DNA of 64,000 bases from Blattamonas nauphoetae (taxonomy: Eukaryota > Preaxostyla > Oxymonadida): positions 124,001 to 188,000 of the forward strand of contig JARBJD010000007.1 of assembly GCA_033064195.1 (NCBI GenBank). Direction: 5' to 3'. Each line of letters opens with the position of its first letter. Position 1 is the stretch's first letter. Made by a program: the position numbers and the translations under genes. Below are positions 10,901-21,475 of the stretch, piece after piece. The notes beneath the pieces were generated by a model. That model was not told the origin of the DNA. It saw nothing but the letters and a program-made list of their open reading frames with translations, and made no database searches.

Positions 10901-11265
10901 GTTTCATGGGTAGAATGGTATGTGGTATTGACAATATTTGTTTGGATACTACAATTTTTTGGATATTTAAAGAGTGAACCGTGAGAAAAGGAAAGGTGAA
11001 CAGGTTCGTGGTCTAGGAAAGGAAAGAAAGAGAAAAAGAGGGAAAGCAGACTGACAAATGAAATAGGATTGAGAAGAAATGTTCCTTTTGGAACAACAAC
11101 AGTCGAATTCAAAGTTCCTTGCAAGAATGCGTGTGTTAGGTCTTCAAAAGAGTTATGAAAGGTTTCACAGCTAGAATCCACCACAATGGTTAAAAGAAAT
11201 GCATGTAGGAAGAGGGAGAGGATGTGTTGGAACGGTGAATGTGACGTAAAAAATGAAAACAGCAT
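7916..11265 (-). CDS. Large surface protein, beta-helix ectodomain with C-terminal membrane anchor
   Basis: Three exons (11265-10353, 10313-10164, 10092-7916; introns of 39 and 71 bp) give about 1,079 residues in one frame. It starts with a hydrophobic signal-like segment (HILSLFLHAFLLTIVV). The ectodomain is a run of short strands rich in N, S, T, G and C with many Asn-X-Ser/Thr sites (ISSCSFIHCSGPYG, IVTISHCHFQNITG, FIGCQFVDCSST), the look of a right-handed parallel beta-helix of the polymorphic-membrane-protein/pectate-lyase type. It contains GCGTVATPCKTIS, a motif that I associate with giant surface proteins of oxymonads. One transmembrane helix (YGALILFGTIAIIVVLV) and an acidic tail end the protein. 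Its paralogue is at 22,179. The role is unknown; attachment or surface coat is plausible. Confidence 0.75.
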
Positions 11266-11406
11266 GAAAAGAGACCCTTTCTTTAATAATGTCAGGCCAG
11301 AAGGACATCCTTTATCCACACAAAAATCGATTAAATTGTGACATTATTGTGTCCATCAACCTTTTTCCGGCATTTTTGTTCGATCTCCCGTTGAGCAGTG
11401 CTCGAC

Positions 11407-11415
11407 GTTCTGATC
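11407..11415 (+). repeat. 9-bp target-site duplication, left copy
   Basis: GTTCTGATC directly precedes the left inverted repeat and recurs at 16009-16017 directly after the right one, in the same orientation. A 9-bp duplication is typical of Mutator-like transposases. Confidence 0.8.
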
Positions 11416-11588
11416 GAGTTGCGCAAAAATTTGGACACTTTTGATCGAATTCACCAGAATTTTGACACCTGACAAGTTCCACCAGAATTTGGACACTTTT
11501 GAGTTCTTAAAAACCAGAATTTGGACACCACCAGATCTTGGACACCTCCGGCTTCGGGGGTGTCCATTGATCAGTTTTGCGAATCACA
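11416..11588 (+). repeat. Left terminal inverted repeat of the Mutator-like element
   Basis: 173 bp, identical by eye to the reverse complement of 15836-16008. It contains several copies of a CCAGAATTTGGACAC-like motif, possibly transposase-binding sites. Confidence 0.8.
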
Positions 11589-12207
11589 TATAAGGGATAG
11601 ACTAGAAACAGAAATGACGAGAAACAATAATTCAGAACAAAAACAGATCAATGGATAGAATATAGTGAGAGGAAGGGTGTTGTTCAGCTGTGGATTTGTG
11701 TTCTGCAATAAGTCAACAATATAGGGTCTAAAACGAGGAAAGAAGGTAAAATCAAAAAGAACGTCACACATTAGAGCCACAACCAGTCTGAACACGACGA
11801 GCGATGGCTTCACAATTGCTGATCTGTGTCTTTGTTGTGATGGACCACAATTCAATATCAAGGTTGTAAAAAGAGGAGGGTGGGGGTCCAATTGGGTCAT
11901 ACGCCTGTCACCACGAGATGAGCGGAAGCGTCCACACGCAGCTGCTGTGCAAATAAGGGCAGAGTGTCGACTGTTCTATTCGTTTCCATCCTGGTCGTTC
12001 CCCATATATCCAGATGTCACACTTGCGCAGCAGAAGGCACCCATCGCGTCATTGTCCTTTCGTCTTACATAGAGAGTAGTGAAGCAAGATCACGAGAAGA
12101 GAGAGGAATGACGTTGGTAGTTTCATCAAAGTTGTGGAAGATTTGCAGCCAGATAATACATCATGTTGCGGCAACACCTGTTCAAAAACTATCTGGAGAA
12201 CTGAGCC

Positions 12208-12471
12208 TTATGGATGAGTCTGAATCAATCTGGTTTCGTTGTCGGGTTCATCTAGCATTCTGGAGATGATGGCAGAAGTGATATAATGTAGTAGTTGGAG
12301 GGAGAGATGCACAATCGACTTGTGCCCACTTGTCAGGAGTGTCAGAAACGCCGCAAAGAAACCGTCTGGACTGTCATTTCGTTGATAGACGAGTCTCGAG
12401 AAGATTGTGGCGGAATCGGTGGTGTTCATGATTGGTGATAAGTTCTCCAATATAATTTCTGCCTTGTGCAT
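12208..12471 (-). pseudogene. Helical-repeat gene fragment inside the Mutator-like element
   Basis: The minus strand reads as a Leu/Ile/Ser-rich helical segment (FFAAFLTLLTSGHKSIVHLS, LQLLHYITSAIISRMLDE). It resembles, from memory, a highly repeated family of oxymonad hypothetical proteins that contain FLLTLLTS-type helices. It stops after about 90 residues and has no visible partner exons. It may be a host gene piece captured by the transposon or remains of the element's own cargo. Identification is tentative. Confidence 0.25.
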
Positions 12472-12640
12472 GGTCTTATCATCTAAAGTGTTTCTTTCTT
12501 CGATATAACGAACGAGAGAAACAAAAAATGGAGAAGCATGTTACATCAATTGAAACCGAGCTGGAGGAGTCAGGAAACGAGGAAATGAAAAAAGGTGATT
12601 CAATGAGCGTGGAGAGCCTTAATTGCGGTGTGATAAACAG

Positions 12641-14854
12641 TACAGCTCGACTAGTTCTGAATTGTATTTTAATTATTCAGAAATGAACATAATTGTTCAG
12701 AAATGTGTTTTGATTGTTCAGAAATGAACATGATTGTTCAGAAATGAATTTTAATTTTTCAGAAATGAACATGAATTATTCGTAAATGAACAGTGATTTT
12801 TCTGAAATGAACAATGATTATTCGGAAATGAACAGTGATTGTTCAGAAATGAACGGCTCTTTTTCGGATTTATTTTTGAGACCACTCGTTTTAGAAAAGA
12901 CTGACAGAACGAAGGGAAACACTCTTGTGTGGTGAATTATTGATGAAGCAGTTTATTCTTCAGGTTCTTCCACTCGTGGTCCGTGGTCTGGTGGCATGAT
13001 TGCTTGCGGACTTGGAGCATGTGGGCCGTTCGAATCGCGGTTGAACTGTTCTTGTGTTCGATTGAGAGCCAAATCACCTCGGCGAGCGACAATTGGATGA
13101 AGTCTGAGAGACACAAATCTGATGGCCGCGGATATCTTCCGATGAGGAATTGCACTGAGAGATTCCGAAAGATGAATCCGCAGTTGATCCTCTGTTCTGA
13201 CATGAGAAGGAATCGAACTCCCACCTTTCCACATGCCAAAGACGTACTCGATCGGATTCAACTCACATGAATTTGGTGGAGTGAACAGAGTTGTGTAATT
13301 TTTCGATCTGATGAGCTCTTTCACCTCATCCGTCTTGTGCAAGCCAACATTGTCCATAATCAGTGTGCAGCTTTCATTCGTTCTTCTTTGAAGGGACTCA
13401 AAAGTGAGAGGAGGAAATGTTGGAATTCAAGAGCAGACACAGTTCCTTGAACCCACGTCACATGAACAACACCCCACGCTTCAGAGATCGCTGTGATTGC
13501 AGTGAGATTTTCCGTTTGCAATCGACGAACTCGTTGAAGGCAACGCTGACCGATTGGAGCACGACCTTGATTTTGGAAGCAGGTCTTGTTGAAGGAAGTT
13601 TCGTCGATGTAGACAGCAAATCCACCTTGAGAGAATGTTGTTGCGTATCGCTGAAGATAGTCGAGTCTCGCGTCCTTTGTTTCCTCCGAATTGCGTTCGT
13701 GTTGGAGCAGTTCGACTTTCTTCACAGTGAACTTTGTACACCCGTGTTCCACCATTTTTGGTGAAGTTAGGTGAGCATTGATTGTCGACACTGCAACCGA
13801 TGTTCCATGATTCTCCTCGACGAGAGTTTTGAGTTCTTCTCCCTTCAAGAGTGGGTTTTGAAGAATTGCATCATTCATTGATCGTGAAATTTCTGGAGTG
13901 ATTTTTTCGATAGACTGCTCCCCCACGAGGCTTGGGAGCAGGTTTTCCAGATGCGATGTTGTTGATTGTTCCTTTCGAGATGTTCCACTTTTCGACAATC
14001 AAATCGTACTTCTTCCCTTCCTTCACTTCATCGAGGACCAATTCGCGTTCACGAGGCGTGAGAATGGTGTATGATCGTCGGGGCTTTGGGGCAGGACGAG
14101 AAGTTGGACGACCACGTTTCATCTTCTGAGGAGCTGGTAGTTCAACAAACTCATGAGGATCTTGTGGAAGAAGAGGTTCAGGTGGGCTTGCACTATCAAC
14201 TGCTTCAATTCTTTCTGGCAAGAGTCTTCGAAGTTCATCTTTCGATCGTTTGAGACTTGTTCGAATAAAATCCTGACTGAATCCGCCTGTGAGAAGCCCA
14301 TCCTGCTGACTTTCCATCCCAGATTCACAATCAACAACTTCATCACCAAAGAACCATCCATCCGATTCGTTGAGAGATTGGTATTGTATTTGTCTTTCGG
14401 TGATCGATGAGTTTTGAGACTCGTCAGTCTCAGATTCATCATCGATGAGAGAAAAGGAGCGTTCCATGAAATTTCGCGATGATTTTCCAGAAAAATCTTC
14501 TCCGTTTATCATCTGATGTCGCAATTGGAAATGGCAACGCGTAATTATTTTAGACAATTTAAGGGTCCGATCAACCTTTTTTCATTTTTCAGAAGCCTGA
14601 ATATAGCTTCTAAATTGCATCTGGACAACTCATTTTGATCCTTCATTTATGAAAAATTAGTATTCATTTCAGAAAAATCACTGTTCATTTGGGAAGAATC
14701 ACTGTTCATTTCTGAACAATCTCTGTTCATTTCTGAACAATTATGTTCATTTCTGAAAAATTAAAGTACATTTCTGAACAATTATGTTCATTTCTGAATA
14801 ATTAAAATCTATTTCTGAAAAATTAAAATGCATTTCAGAACTAGTCGAGCTGTA
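12641..14854 (-). mobile_element. Tc1/mariner DNA transposon nested in the Mutator-like element
   Basis: The element is flanked by TA on both sides (12641-12642 and 14853-14854) and its ends are inverted: CAGCTCGACTAGTTCTGAA at the left and the complement at the right. The outer roughly 200-220 bp of each end is built from seven to nine copies of a 20-21-bp unit around TTGTTCAGAAATGAACAT, in opposite orientation at the two ends. TA duplication, CAG terminus and a DD34E-type transposase place it in Tc1/mariner. It must be younger than the host element that it interrupts. Confidence 0.85.
12953..14557 (-). pseudogene. Tc1/mariner transposase, frame-disrupted
   Basis: Three consecutive minus-strand frames make up one transposase. 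The first (14557 to about 13930) has an acidic Ser-rich leader, a GRPTSRPAPKPRR basic patch and a helix-turn-helix (LTPRERELVLDEVKEG, YDLIVEKWNISKGTINNI). The second (about 13930 to 13390) has a second DNA-binding part and the first catalytic Asp in AVYIDETSFN. The third (about 13390 to 12953) has the second Asp in LIMDNVGLHKT and the Glu in CELNPIEYVFGMWK. The D and E are separated by 34 residues (DD34E, Tc1 type). The frame changes at a GGGGG run near 13925 and again near 13390, so this copy is inactive unless these are sequencing errors. It is about 500 residues long in total, larger than most Tc1 transposases because of its leader. Confidence 0.8.
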
Positions 14855-15835
14855 TTGGACAATGCTATCTGATCACACCCACACTTTGTATCCAGATGGA
14901 TGACCGCTTCCGAAAGACACAATTCGACGCAGGGAATGCGAAAATTCTGAATGTGCATAAAAAAATCGACACAAAACCACTGCCTCATACCTGTCTGCAC
15001 AGCGTTGCATGAAAATATCACACAATTAAGAAGGTCTTCAAAAGGATTGTTGAAATGTCAGGCCTTAGCCACACTCAGAGACACATTCTCCCTCCTCAGT
15101 GTGCCCAAGATATTCATGAGCATGCCAGCTAATTCTTTCGCAAACGGCACCGACACTCAAAAATCCACTTCCTACACTTCCCACGCGAAGAAGAGCCCTC
15201 GCACTTGGCTGACATCTCGACTCATCGGGGAGGAGAGGGTGAGGAGACTTCGGACACTACTGGTGATAAGAGGAAGAAGCGGCTGAATCATCGTCAGCGC
15301 CGATTCCAACCCACGCGAACAGAATTGCATCAACCTGAAGGTGAAGCGAGAAAGACGAAGTCGCGAGTGGAGAGACGGAATCGTTGTCATCACTCAAATC
15401 CCTGAACGTGATTGGTGGTCATATCATCCACCAGCAATTTGTAACAGGGTTGACAGATTCAACTAGCTGATTGCTAAGACTATCTCGTCGTGGTCAGCCT
15501 GATTGTGACCCGATGGTAAGATTCTTTGTTTTTGATTTTATTTATTCTTCTCTTTTTAGAACCTTGACTATTGAATTGTGGTCGATCACAAGCGAGACCT
15601 GTCTCAGCGATGGCCCAGCAGTCGATGCTCGTTGTCAGACTGGTTGTGATTCAATGGTATGACTCTCTTTTTGATTTTCCCTTCTCTCTTTGTTTTACAC
15701 CTTTGATAGTAGACATTTTCACGCTCTCGATCAGGACTCAGATACACTGACTTCAACTCACTATTTTCCGAAAAATCGTCTAGTGCCGTTTTTGCCATTG
15801 TTTCTCGTCATTTCTCTCTCTGCTCGCACTTTTTT

Positions 15836-16008
15836 TGTGATTCGCAAAACTGATCAATGGACACCCCCGAAGCCGGAGGTGTCCAAGATCTGGTGGTGTC
15901 CAAATTCTGGTTTTTAAGAACTCAAAAGTGTCCAAATTCTGGTGGAACTTGTCAGGTGTCAAAATTCTGGTGAATTCGATCAAAAGTGTCCAAATTTTTG
16001 CGCAACTC
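15836..16008 (-). repeat. Right terminal inverted repeat of the Mutator-like element
   Basis: Mirror copy of 11416-11588, followed at 16009-16017 by the second GTTCTGATC duplication. Confidence 0.8.
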
Positions 16009-16035
16009 GTTCTGATCGTCCCAACAGACTTTCCC

Positions 16036-17497
16036 ATGGAACGAAATATTGATTCTCCATCGTATGTTCCTGCCCTTCCACCTTGGTCCGAGTATCTGTC
16101 GATGGGCCTAATTCTTCTGACAACAGTGGGCATCATCATCCTTGGGATCATCACCATCGTTCAAATCGCAAAAACAAGGCACTTTCTGTTCAATAGGATC
16201 TGGAGAGGGAGAATTTTCTTTGTTGTTGTGTGCATGATTCAAAGCGTATATGATTCTTCCTTGTTCCTTCATGCATTCTGTTTCTCTTCAGGTTCTCGCG
16301 GTGTTCTTCTCTGAAATGCAGTTCGGAACGCTTGTTTCTGAAAAAATGAGTTACTTGATGTATGCCGCCAGTGCACCATCGTATTACACCTGTCATGCAA
16401 TGATTTCAACCTACCCAGGAGCACTGATGATGAGTTCTCGAAAACAGTCTGATTTCTTTCATTCTCAAACATTTTAGTGCACTAGAGATTTATTCAAAAC
16501 GCCCCAATCGTGGTCCAACATCCATCTCTGCCATCATTGGAGCAATTGTCCTTGTAGTCACATCTGTTTTCCCACTCCTCAACCAATTCAACGCTCTCCC
16601 GCTCCCATCTGTATGTTTTCTGGTTTGTTCATCCCCTTAGGGAGTGAATTATTACCATTATTCCTACTGGGCCTTGATCCAAAAGGCAATTGGCGTTGCA
16701 ACGATGATAGGAAACGAGATCTTCACCCGTATAGCATGTTTTTCCTCATTTTTGCAGTCATCCAAGCAATTCGTTTCAAGAAGAATGTTTTAAACGTCAG
16801 GACTTCGCATCGTCTTATCGGGATAACGATTGGAAATGCTATCGCCACACTCCTCATCGCGCTTTTCTCTGCTGTCACAACCCTCGTCCACATGGGATAT
16901 ACCGAATTTGAAACAGATGTTTCGTACGATACGGCTATGCTTGTGTCATCTTTTGTAATTGCATTGAGCTCAAACTATCATAGCGTCCAAGTTCTGATCA
17001 CGTTGATCCTCAGGCCAATTCTCACCCTCACAAAGAACCCTCTCTATTCCTACGAGGGAAAGAAAATGTCTGGAATAGCTGGAAGCTCACAGGAAATGCA
17101 AGATTTGGCCAGTGGAGCAACATCCGATTCAAATAGAGATGCCGGACGACTGTGTGCCCTCTTTCCTTCTTCTTCATGCTTCTTGTATTTCCAAACCACC
17201 GTTTCATCTTTCAGTGTTGTGAAACCGACACCTCCACCTCCACTTGTCACTGAAACTCCGAAGGTGGCCGATCGAACCGATGGCCTCATCTTTGATTTCT
17301 CACATGCCTCAACACCGGAGGAACTCAACAGAATCATCCAGACATCACTCAACAATTACCAAAATGAACGGAAAAAGCGCCCGATTCCTCCTCCTTCGCA
17401 ATTGGCGAGTTCGACGATAACTTCAGCTCTCACGACAACACCACCAATCACCAATCGTTCTCATCTCGTTCAATCGATGACCGCCGATGCGATGTGA
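16036..17497 (+). CDS. Seven-pass-like integral membrane protein
   Basis: The gene starts at ATG 16036 (MERNIDSPSYVP) and is read across several short GT-AG introns. Examples are one ending in TCTTCAG near 16290, GTATGT-CCTTAG at about 16612-16641, and GTATAG-TTGCAG at about 16729-16759. About seven hydrophobic helices can be seen: LILLTTVGIIILGIITIVQI, an IFFVVVCMIQ-VLAVFF helix, YLMYAASAPSYYTC, AIIGAIVLVVTSVFPLL, YWALIQKAIGVATMIG, IGNAIATLLIALFSAVTTLV and MLVSSFVIALSS with the adjacent VLITLIL. A Pro/Ser/Thr-rich cytoplasmic tail follows. The topology is GPCR-like or THH1/TOM1-like, but I cannot assign a family. The Mutator-like element lies directly upstream and separates the coding region from its former promoter. 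Confidence 0.6.
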
Positions 17498-17846
17498 TTT
17501 ATATTTGTTTGATTAATCTTTCTTTTGTCTTATTTAAAATTTCTTTGGTTTCTGCAATTTTTGATTTGTTACAGTATCTTTATTTCTTTCTTGCAAAGTT
17601 AGAACACATCAACATGTAATTCTCGTCTTCCTTTTCACAATTTTTGATGGTCATTTCACGAAGAACATCTCACTCCTGTTGATTGATCCACCCAACATAT
17701 CTCATCTCAATGACTCTTTCTTACCATGAGTCTTCGATTGATGCTCTTTTCGCAATGGATTTGAGGTGAAGCAGTGAGAAGGATTCTGGCTGATGAAGCA
17801 TCATTGGAGATTGCGTTTTCACGTGATCGGACCATCACCAAAGACA

Positions 17847-18671
17847 ATGGACGCCAAAACACAGAAGTCCCTGGACCAAATGCGTAGCTTCATTATTCAG
17901 GAAGCTAAGGAGAAATCCACTGAGATTGCATCAAAGGCAGAGGAAGATTATTTCGTTGAGAAGAATTCACAGGTCGAAGTCGAAAAGGACAAAATTCGCA
18001 AGGAATACGAACGTAAAGAATCACAGATTTCAGTCAAGCGTCGCATGTATGCTTTTGATTGACTTTTCAATGACGATCTTTTCGTTTTAGTGAAATGTCC
18101 AACCGAACCAATGCCATTCTCCTGGACGTCCAGAAACAACGCAACAAAATCCTCTTGAACATTCTCGACAAGGCCAAAATCTCAGCTGATGCTAAAACAA
18201 AGAATGCCGAAAATTACAAGAAACTTTTGATCAATCTTATCTCTCAGGGACTTGTTCAACTCATGGAAGAAAACGTTGTTGTTATCGTCTGTAATTTCTT
18301 TCATATCGTTAAATGTTTTTCTTTTTTACAGTGTCGTAAGGATGACAAACAAATTGTCAGCTCTGTTTTAAATGATGCTGTTACACAAGCCAAGAAACTC
18401 GCCGAACCAAAACAATTGAATGTCAAGATTACTGTTGATGATACTGAATTCCTCCCCCCTGCTCCAAGCAGTTCCAACGAGGGAGAATCATGGTTTGTCC
18501 AATTGTGTGTGTATATCTTCATTTAGCTGCGGTGGCATCGTTCTCGCCTGCAATGGTGGTCGCATCCGTCTTAACAACACACTCGATGCTCGTCTGCAAA
18601 TTGCCTACGAAGAGCAACTTCCTACACTGAAGAAACTGTTGTTTAAGGACAAACTCCAAGAGATTTTCTAA
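17847..18671 (+). CDS. V-type proton ATPase subunit E
   Basis: Four exons (17847-18046, 18091-18286, 18332-18492, 18527-18671; introns of 44, 45 and 34 bp) encode exactly 233 residues. Subunit E forms, with G, the peripheral stalk that links the V1 ATPase head to the membrane V0 sector on acidic organelles. The N-terminal helix (MRSFIIQEAKEKSTEIASKA, KIRKEYERKESQI) and the C-terminal domain (QKQRNKILLNILDKAK, CGGIVLACNGGRIRLNNTLD, RLQIAYEEQLPTLKKLLF) match the family along its whole length, including the GGI/V-x-NTLD-R-L core. The start was chosen at the ATG that gives MDAKTQKSLDQM, as in homologues. The 349 bp between the preceding gene and this start show no other coding signal. Confidence 0.93.
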
Positions 18672-18774
18672 TTTTGCTGACGCGCATTTATCACCACATT
18701 CCTCATTACACATGTAGACTCAATTGATTATATATATGCTTTGGATTAAAGAAAGATATTTTCGTGAAGTGCGT

Positions 18775-19490
18775 TCACTTTGGAGCAACGACAGGCTTTA
18801 CTAGTTCAGGACCACTTCCATTATAGAATTGACCTGTCCATTTCGTACCATCAGCGTGTGAGTAGACACCTTGCCCATGCATTCTGAAAGGGTGAGTTGA
18901 AAACAGGATAAACTTTCCGTTAAACCACGATCCAGTGTAATACGACCCATCTTCCCATTTGTATTCACCTTGATTATTGTACGTGTTTTGTTTGAATTGA
19001 CCCTTGACAAAGATCAAAGGATTCATAAAACATACTGTGTACACCGAACCATCACCAAGTTTGAGAGTCTATCGAGAAAACGTTGACAAAAGAGAAAGCA
19101 AACTCCTTCTCCTTCCATTGCATCCTCGACCCAATCTCCATCATAAATCACATTCCCATCAATGAGTTTTCCCTTTCCATGCCTCATGATACCACGTTCC
19201 CCAAACTGCACAACTTGTCCCTCTTAAAAGTCGTTGATTGAATAAGGAGGAGAAGAAGACGAAAAATATGAAAACAAAGCGAAAGAAAACCATAAGATGC
19301 TCCATTTTGAAATATGTACGTTCCAAAAGTTGGTTCGGACGGTTGTTCTTCAACTAGAAGTTTGGTTTTGATGACGAAGAGAATAAGTGGATAGAATTAG
19401 AAAACCTGGTTCGTCAAGAACATCATCCACCTTTTTATCTCCCTTCTTCCGAACTTTCTTCGAAGATGAGCCTGACCGTTTTTCTGTCAT
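18775..19490 (-). CDS. MORN-repeat protein
   Basis: Starting at ATG 19490 (MTEKRSGSSSKKVRKKG), several short exons encode a basic leader followed by MORN repeats: GKGKLIDGNVIYDGDWVED, GEYKWEDGSYYTGSWFNGK and GVYSHADGTKWTGQFYNG. Intron candidates are GTTTTCT-TTCTAG after DEP, GTTTTC-TTTTAAG after QNGASY, GTTTGC-CGATAG after EGEG, GTATGT-GTCAAG after SVYT, and GTTTAT-TTTCAG inside the GK-MHG junction. MORN repeats form a beta-meander that binds lipids or scaffolds cytoskeletal and ciliary proteins. The protein is small (about 170 residues) with no other domain, so its partner cannot be named. Confidence 0.75.
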
Positions 19491-19666
19491 AACTCTGTTA
19501 AGGTTCTGATCGCGTTGAAAAATGATGAGTGGAGTGAAGAAGATGCAAGAATATGGTGGAAATAGTATGTACCAGACAAGTCAATCCATTCAAGTCTGAA
19601 AGGAAGATAAAAGGCTTTGACAAGAACGACAAAATTAAGTCGTCGATGGTTTCACACGTTGAGTGT

Positions 19667-21475
19667 TCAAGTTTTCATTCCAAATTGAGCGTTCCATTCA
19701 GTATACTGTTTGAGTGATGCCTTGTTGATGGACGGCCTCACAGACTTGAGTGAGGTCTGAAAGTGTCGAAAACAGATAGGCGGAATCTGCGATGGATGAA
19801 TAGTGGTGATCGTATTCTTTGGGAGATCTCGAATCGGACCCAACGCAGCATCGCGGCAGAGCTGAGTGAGATCGGCGTTGGAGAACATTTCTGTGAGTCT
19901 TCCAATTTCGCTGTATTCTTCGGCAGTCAGCGACACGGCGGCTGGAGCGCCTTGGCGAGATGACTGGAGAAGATGCTTGACGAGAGTGACACGGTCAGAC
20001 TTGGTGGGAAGAGGAAGATAGACACGACGAGGCTGAGAAGAAGAAATGGAGAGGTGAAGAAGAAATGGAGAGGTGAAGAAGAAATGGAGAGGTGAAGAAG
20101 AAATGGAGACACACCATTCTGCGGAGGATGGCATCATCCAAGTCAAAGGGTCTGTTTGTTGCCCCAAGAACAATCACACGATCATCACTGTCTGAACTTA
20201 CTCCATCCATTTGAACCAGAAATTCAGTTTTCATTCGTCGAGACGATTCGTTTTCTTCTGAACTTCGTGCCTGGATGACAAAAACGAAGAAGGAGACAAA
20301 GTAATTGAGAAAAAGCAGAAGGCAGACAGATAGGAGCGAATCTATTTCATCTATGAAGACGATTGAAGGTTGAACAGCATTTGCGACAGTAAAAAGAGCC
20401 TTGACCATTTTTTCTCCCTCTCCGACCCACTTCGATGTTAGTGATGATGCCGAAATTGAGAAAAATCGAGCATTAGCCTCGGATGCAAGAGCCCTAGCGA
20501 CATGAGTCTTCCCTGTTCCAGGAGGCCTGAAGAAGATGAAGAAGTGAGCGAATACCCAAAAAGAAGGATTCCCTTCGGAGGAGCACGTAATGCAGTGAAG
20601 AGATCTGGGCGGATAATTGGGAACACAACAACCTCCTTCAAGAGTGCTTTGAGTTTGTTGAGTCCGACTACGTTCATGTAAAAAAATTCCAATAACAGAA
20701 TAAACAGAGACACACTCACACTATCCCATGCCACTCCTGGAGAATCCCATACAATTTCACTTTCGATTCCTTTTCGGATATTTGGATCGAGTTTTTGCAG
20801 ATTGGAGACAACTCGCTGTTTTTTCTGTGGATCGGAAATTGCCTGAATGGCCTGATCAATAGATCGCACAACAGGCTGTGGGCGGATGTATGTCTGTGGA
20901 ATTTGTGTTTGTGGTGCGGGAGATGGGGGAGTATTTCGTTTCGCCAAGGAGGGACTTGGATCGGGAAGTGAGCTAGGTGCCTTCACAGAAGCCCTTCCAG
21001 AAGGTTGTTTATTTGACGTTTGTTTTGATTTTACGGGAGTACCCGCTGAATTTGATCGAGTTTGTCGTTTGGCTTTTGGTTTTCCTGCTGCTACATCTTT
21101 AACACTTTGTGCAATGTATTGTGGGACAAATTCGGAAGTTTCGGGATGCTTTTTGTGGATTGACTTGATGCGTTCTTGTGAACTTGAGATATATCCTTCA
21201 ATTTTTGTGATTTTTGGTTGGAGAGTTTTTCTGAGAAAGCGAAGTTCGAAACAAAAATCATTGAATGAAGAAGGAGAAACTGTTCCTGAGGGGATAACTT
21301 GATCAATAGTGCTTGTTTGTATAGCGTGATACTCTACAAAGCGAGAATGAGGGGATTGTGGAAGAACCTGTTGGTACGCTTGGATAGCTTCCCAATATCT
21401 TTGATTCTCATCAGATGTTGCCGCAGAATCAAGCCATTGATATCCTTGGTGACTCAACTGCTCAAATTGTTGCAT
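19667..21475 (-). CDS. Spastin/fidgetin-like AAA ATPase (copy 1)
   Basis: This is a meiotic-clade AAA ATPase of the type that severs microtubules or disassembles ESCRT-III. The order is an N-terminal helical MIT-like region (residues about 1-120), a basic Ser/Pro linker, the pre-AAA motif ([12 protein letters not shown]), Walker A ([14 protein letters not shown]), pore loop ([17 protein letters not shown]), Walker B ([12 protein letters not shown]), the arginine-finger region (AILRRM, then RRVYLPLP) and the C-terminal helix ([20 protein letters not shown]). Introns fall after AWD (20668-20721), inside the G of LFG before PPGTGKT, after DSLLS, and after RRM (20033-20114). All have GT-AG ends. 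The last intron carries a minisatellite. The paralogue at 60,986 has introns at the same four positions. Confidence 0.88.
20036..20110 (-). repeat. Intronic 19-bp minisatellite
   Basis: Four tandem copies of a GAAGAAGAAATGGAGAGGT unit (plus-strand sense) fill most of the 82-bp intron 20033-20114. On the transcribed strand they form a pyrimidine-rich tract ahead of the CTTCTCAG acceptor. Confidence 0.8.

Larger units (their letters stand above)
11416..16008. mobile_element. Mutator-like DNA transposon, carrying a nested Tc1/mariner element
   Basis: The 4,593-bp unit is bounded by 173-bp terminal inverted repeats (11416-11588 and 15836-16008) that I read as identical, beginning GAGTTGCGCAAAAATTTGG, and by 9-bp direct duplications. 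Long inverted repeats with a 9-bp duplication point to the Mutator superfamily. No Mutator transposase was recognised, so this copy is probably non-autonomous or decayed. Removing the nested element (12641-14854) leaves about 2.4 kb. That remainder holds short broken coding-like pieces and an inner zone in which the two ends are still recognisably inverted but diverged. Identical termini suggest recent movement. It sits between two divergent genes and 18 bp upstream of the ATG at 16036 once the duplication is counted. Confidence 0.75.

Noticed and set aside
11416-16008. A small Polinton or virus-derived element
   Set aside because: It is far too short, has a 9-bp rather than 6-bp duplication, and contains no capsid, polymerase or integrase sequence.
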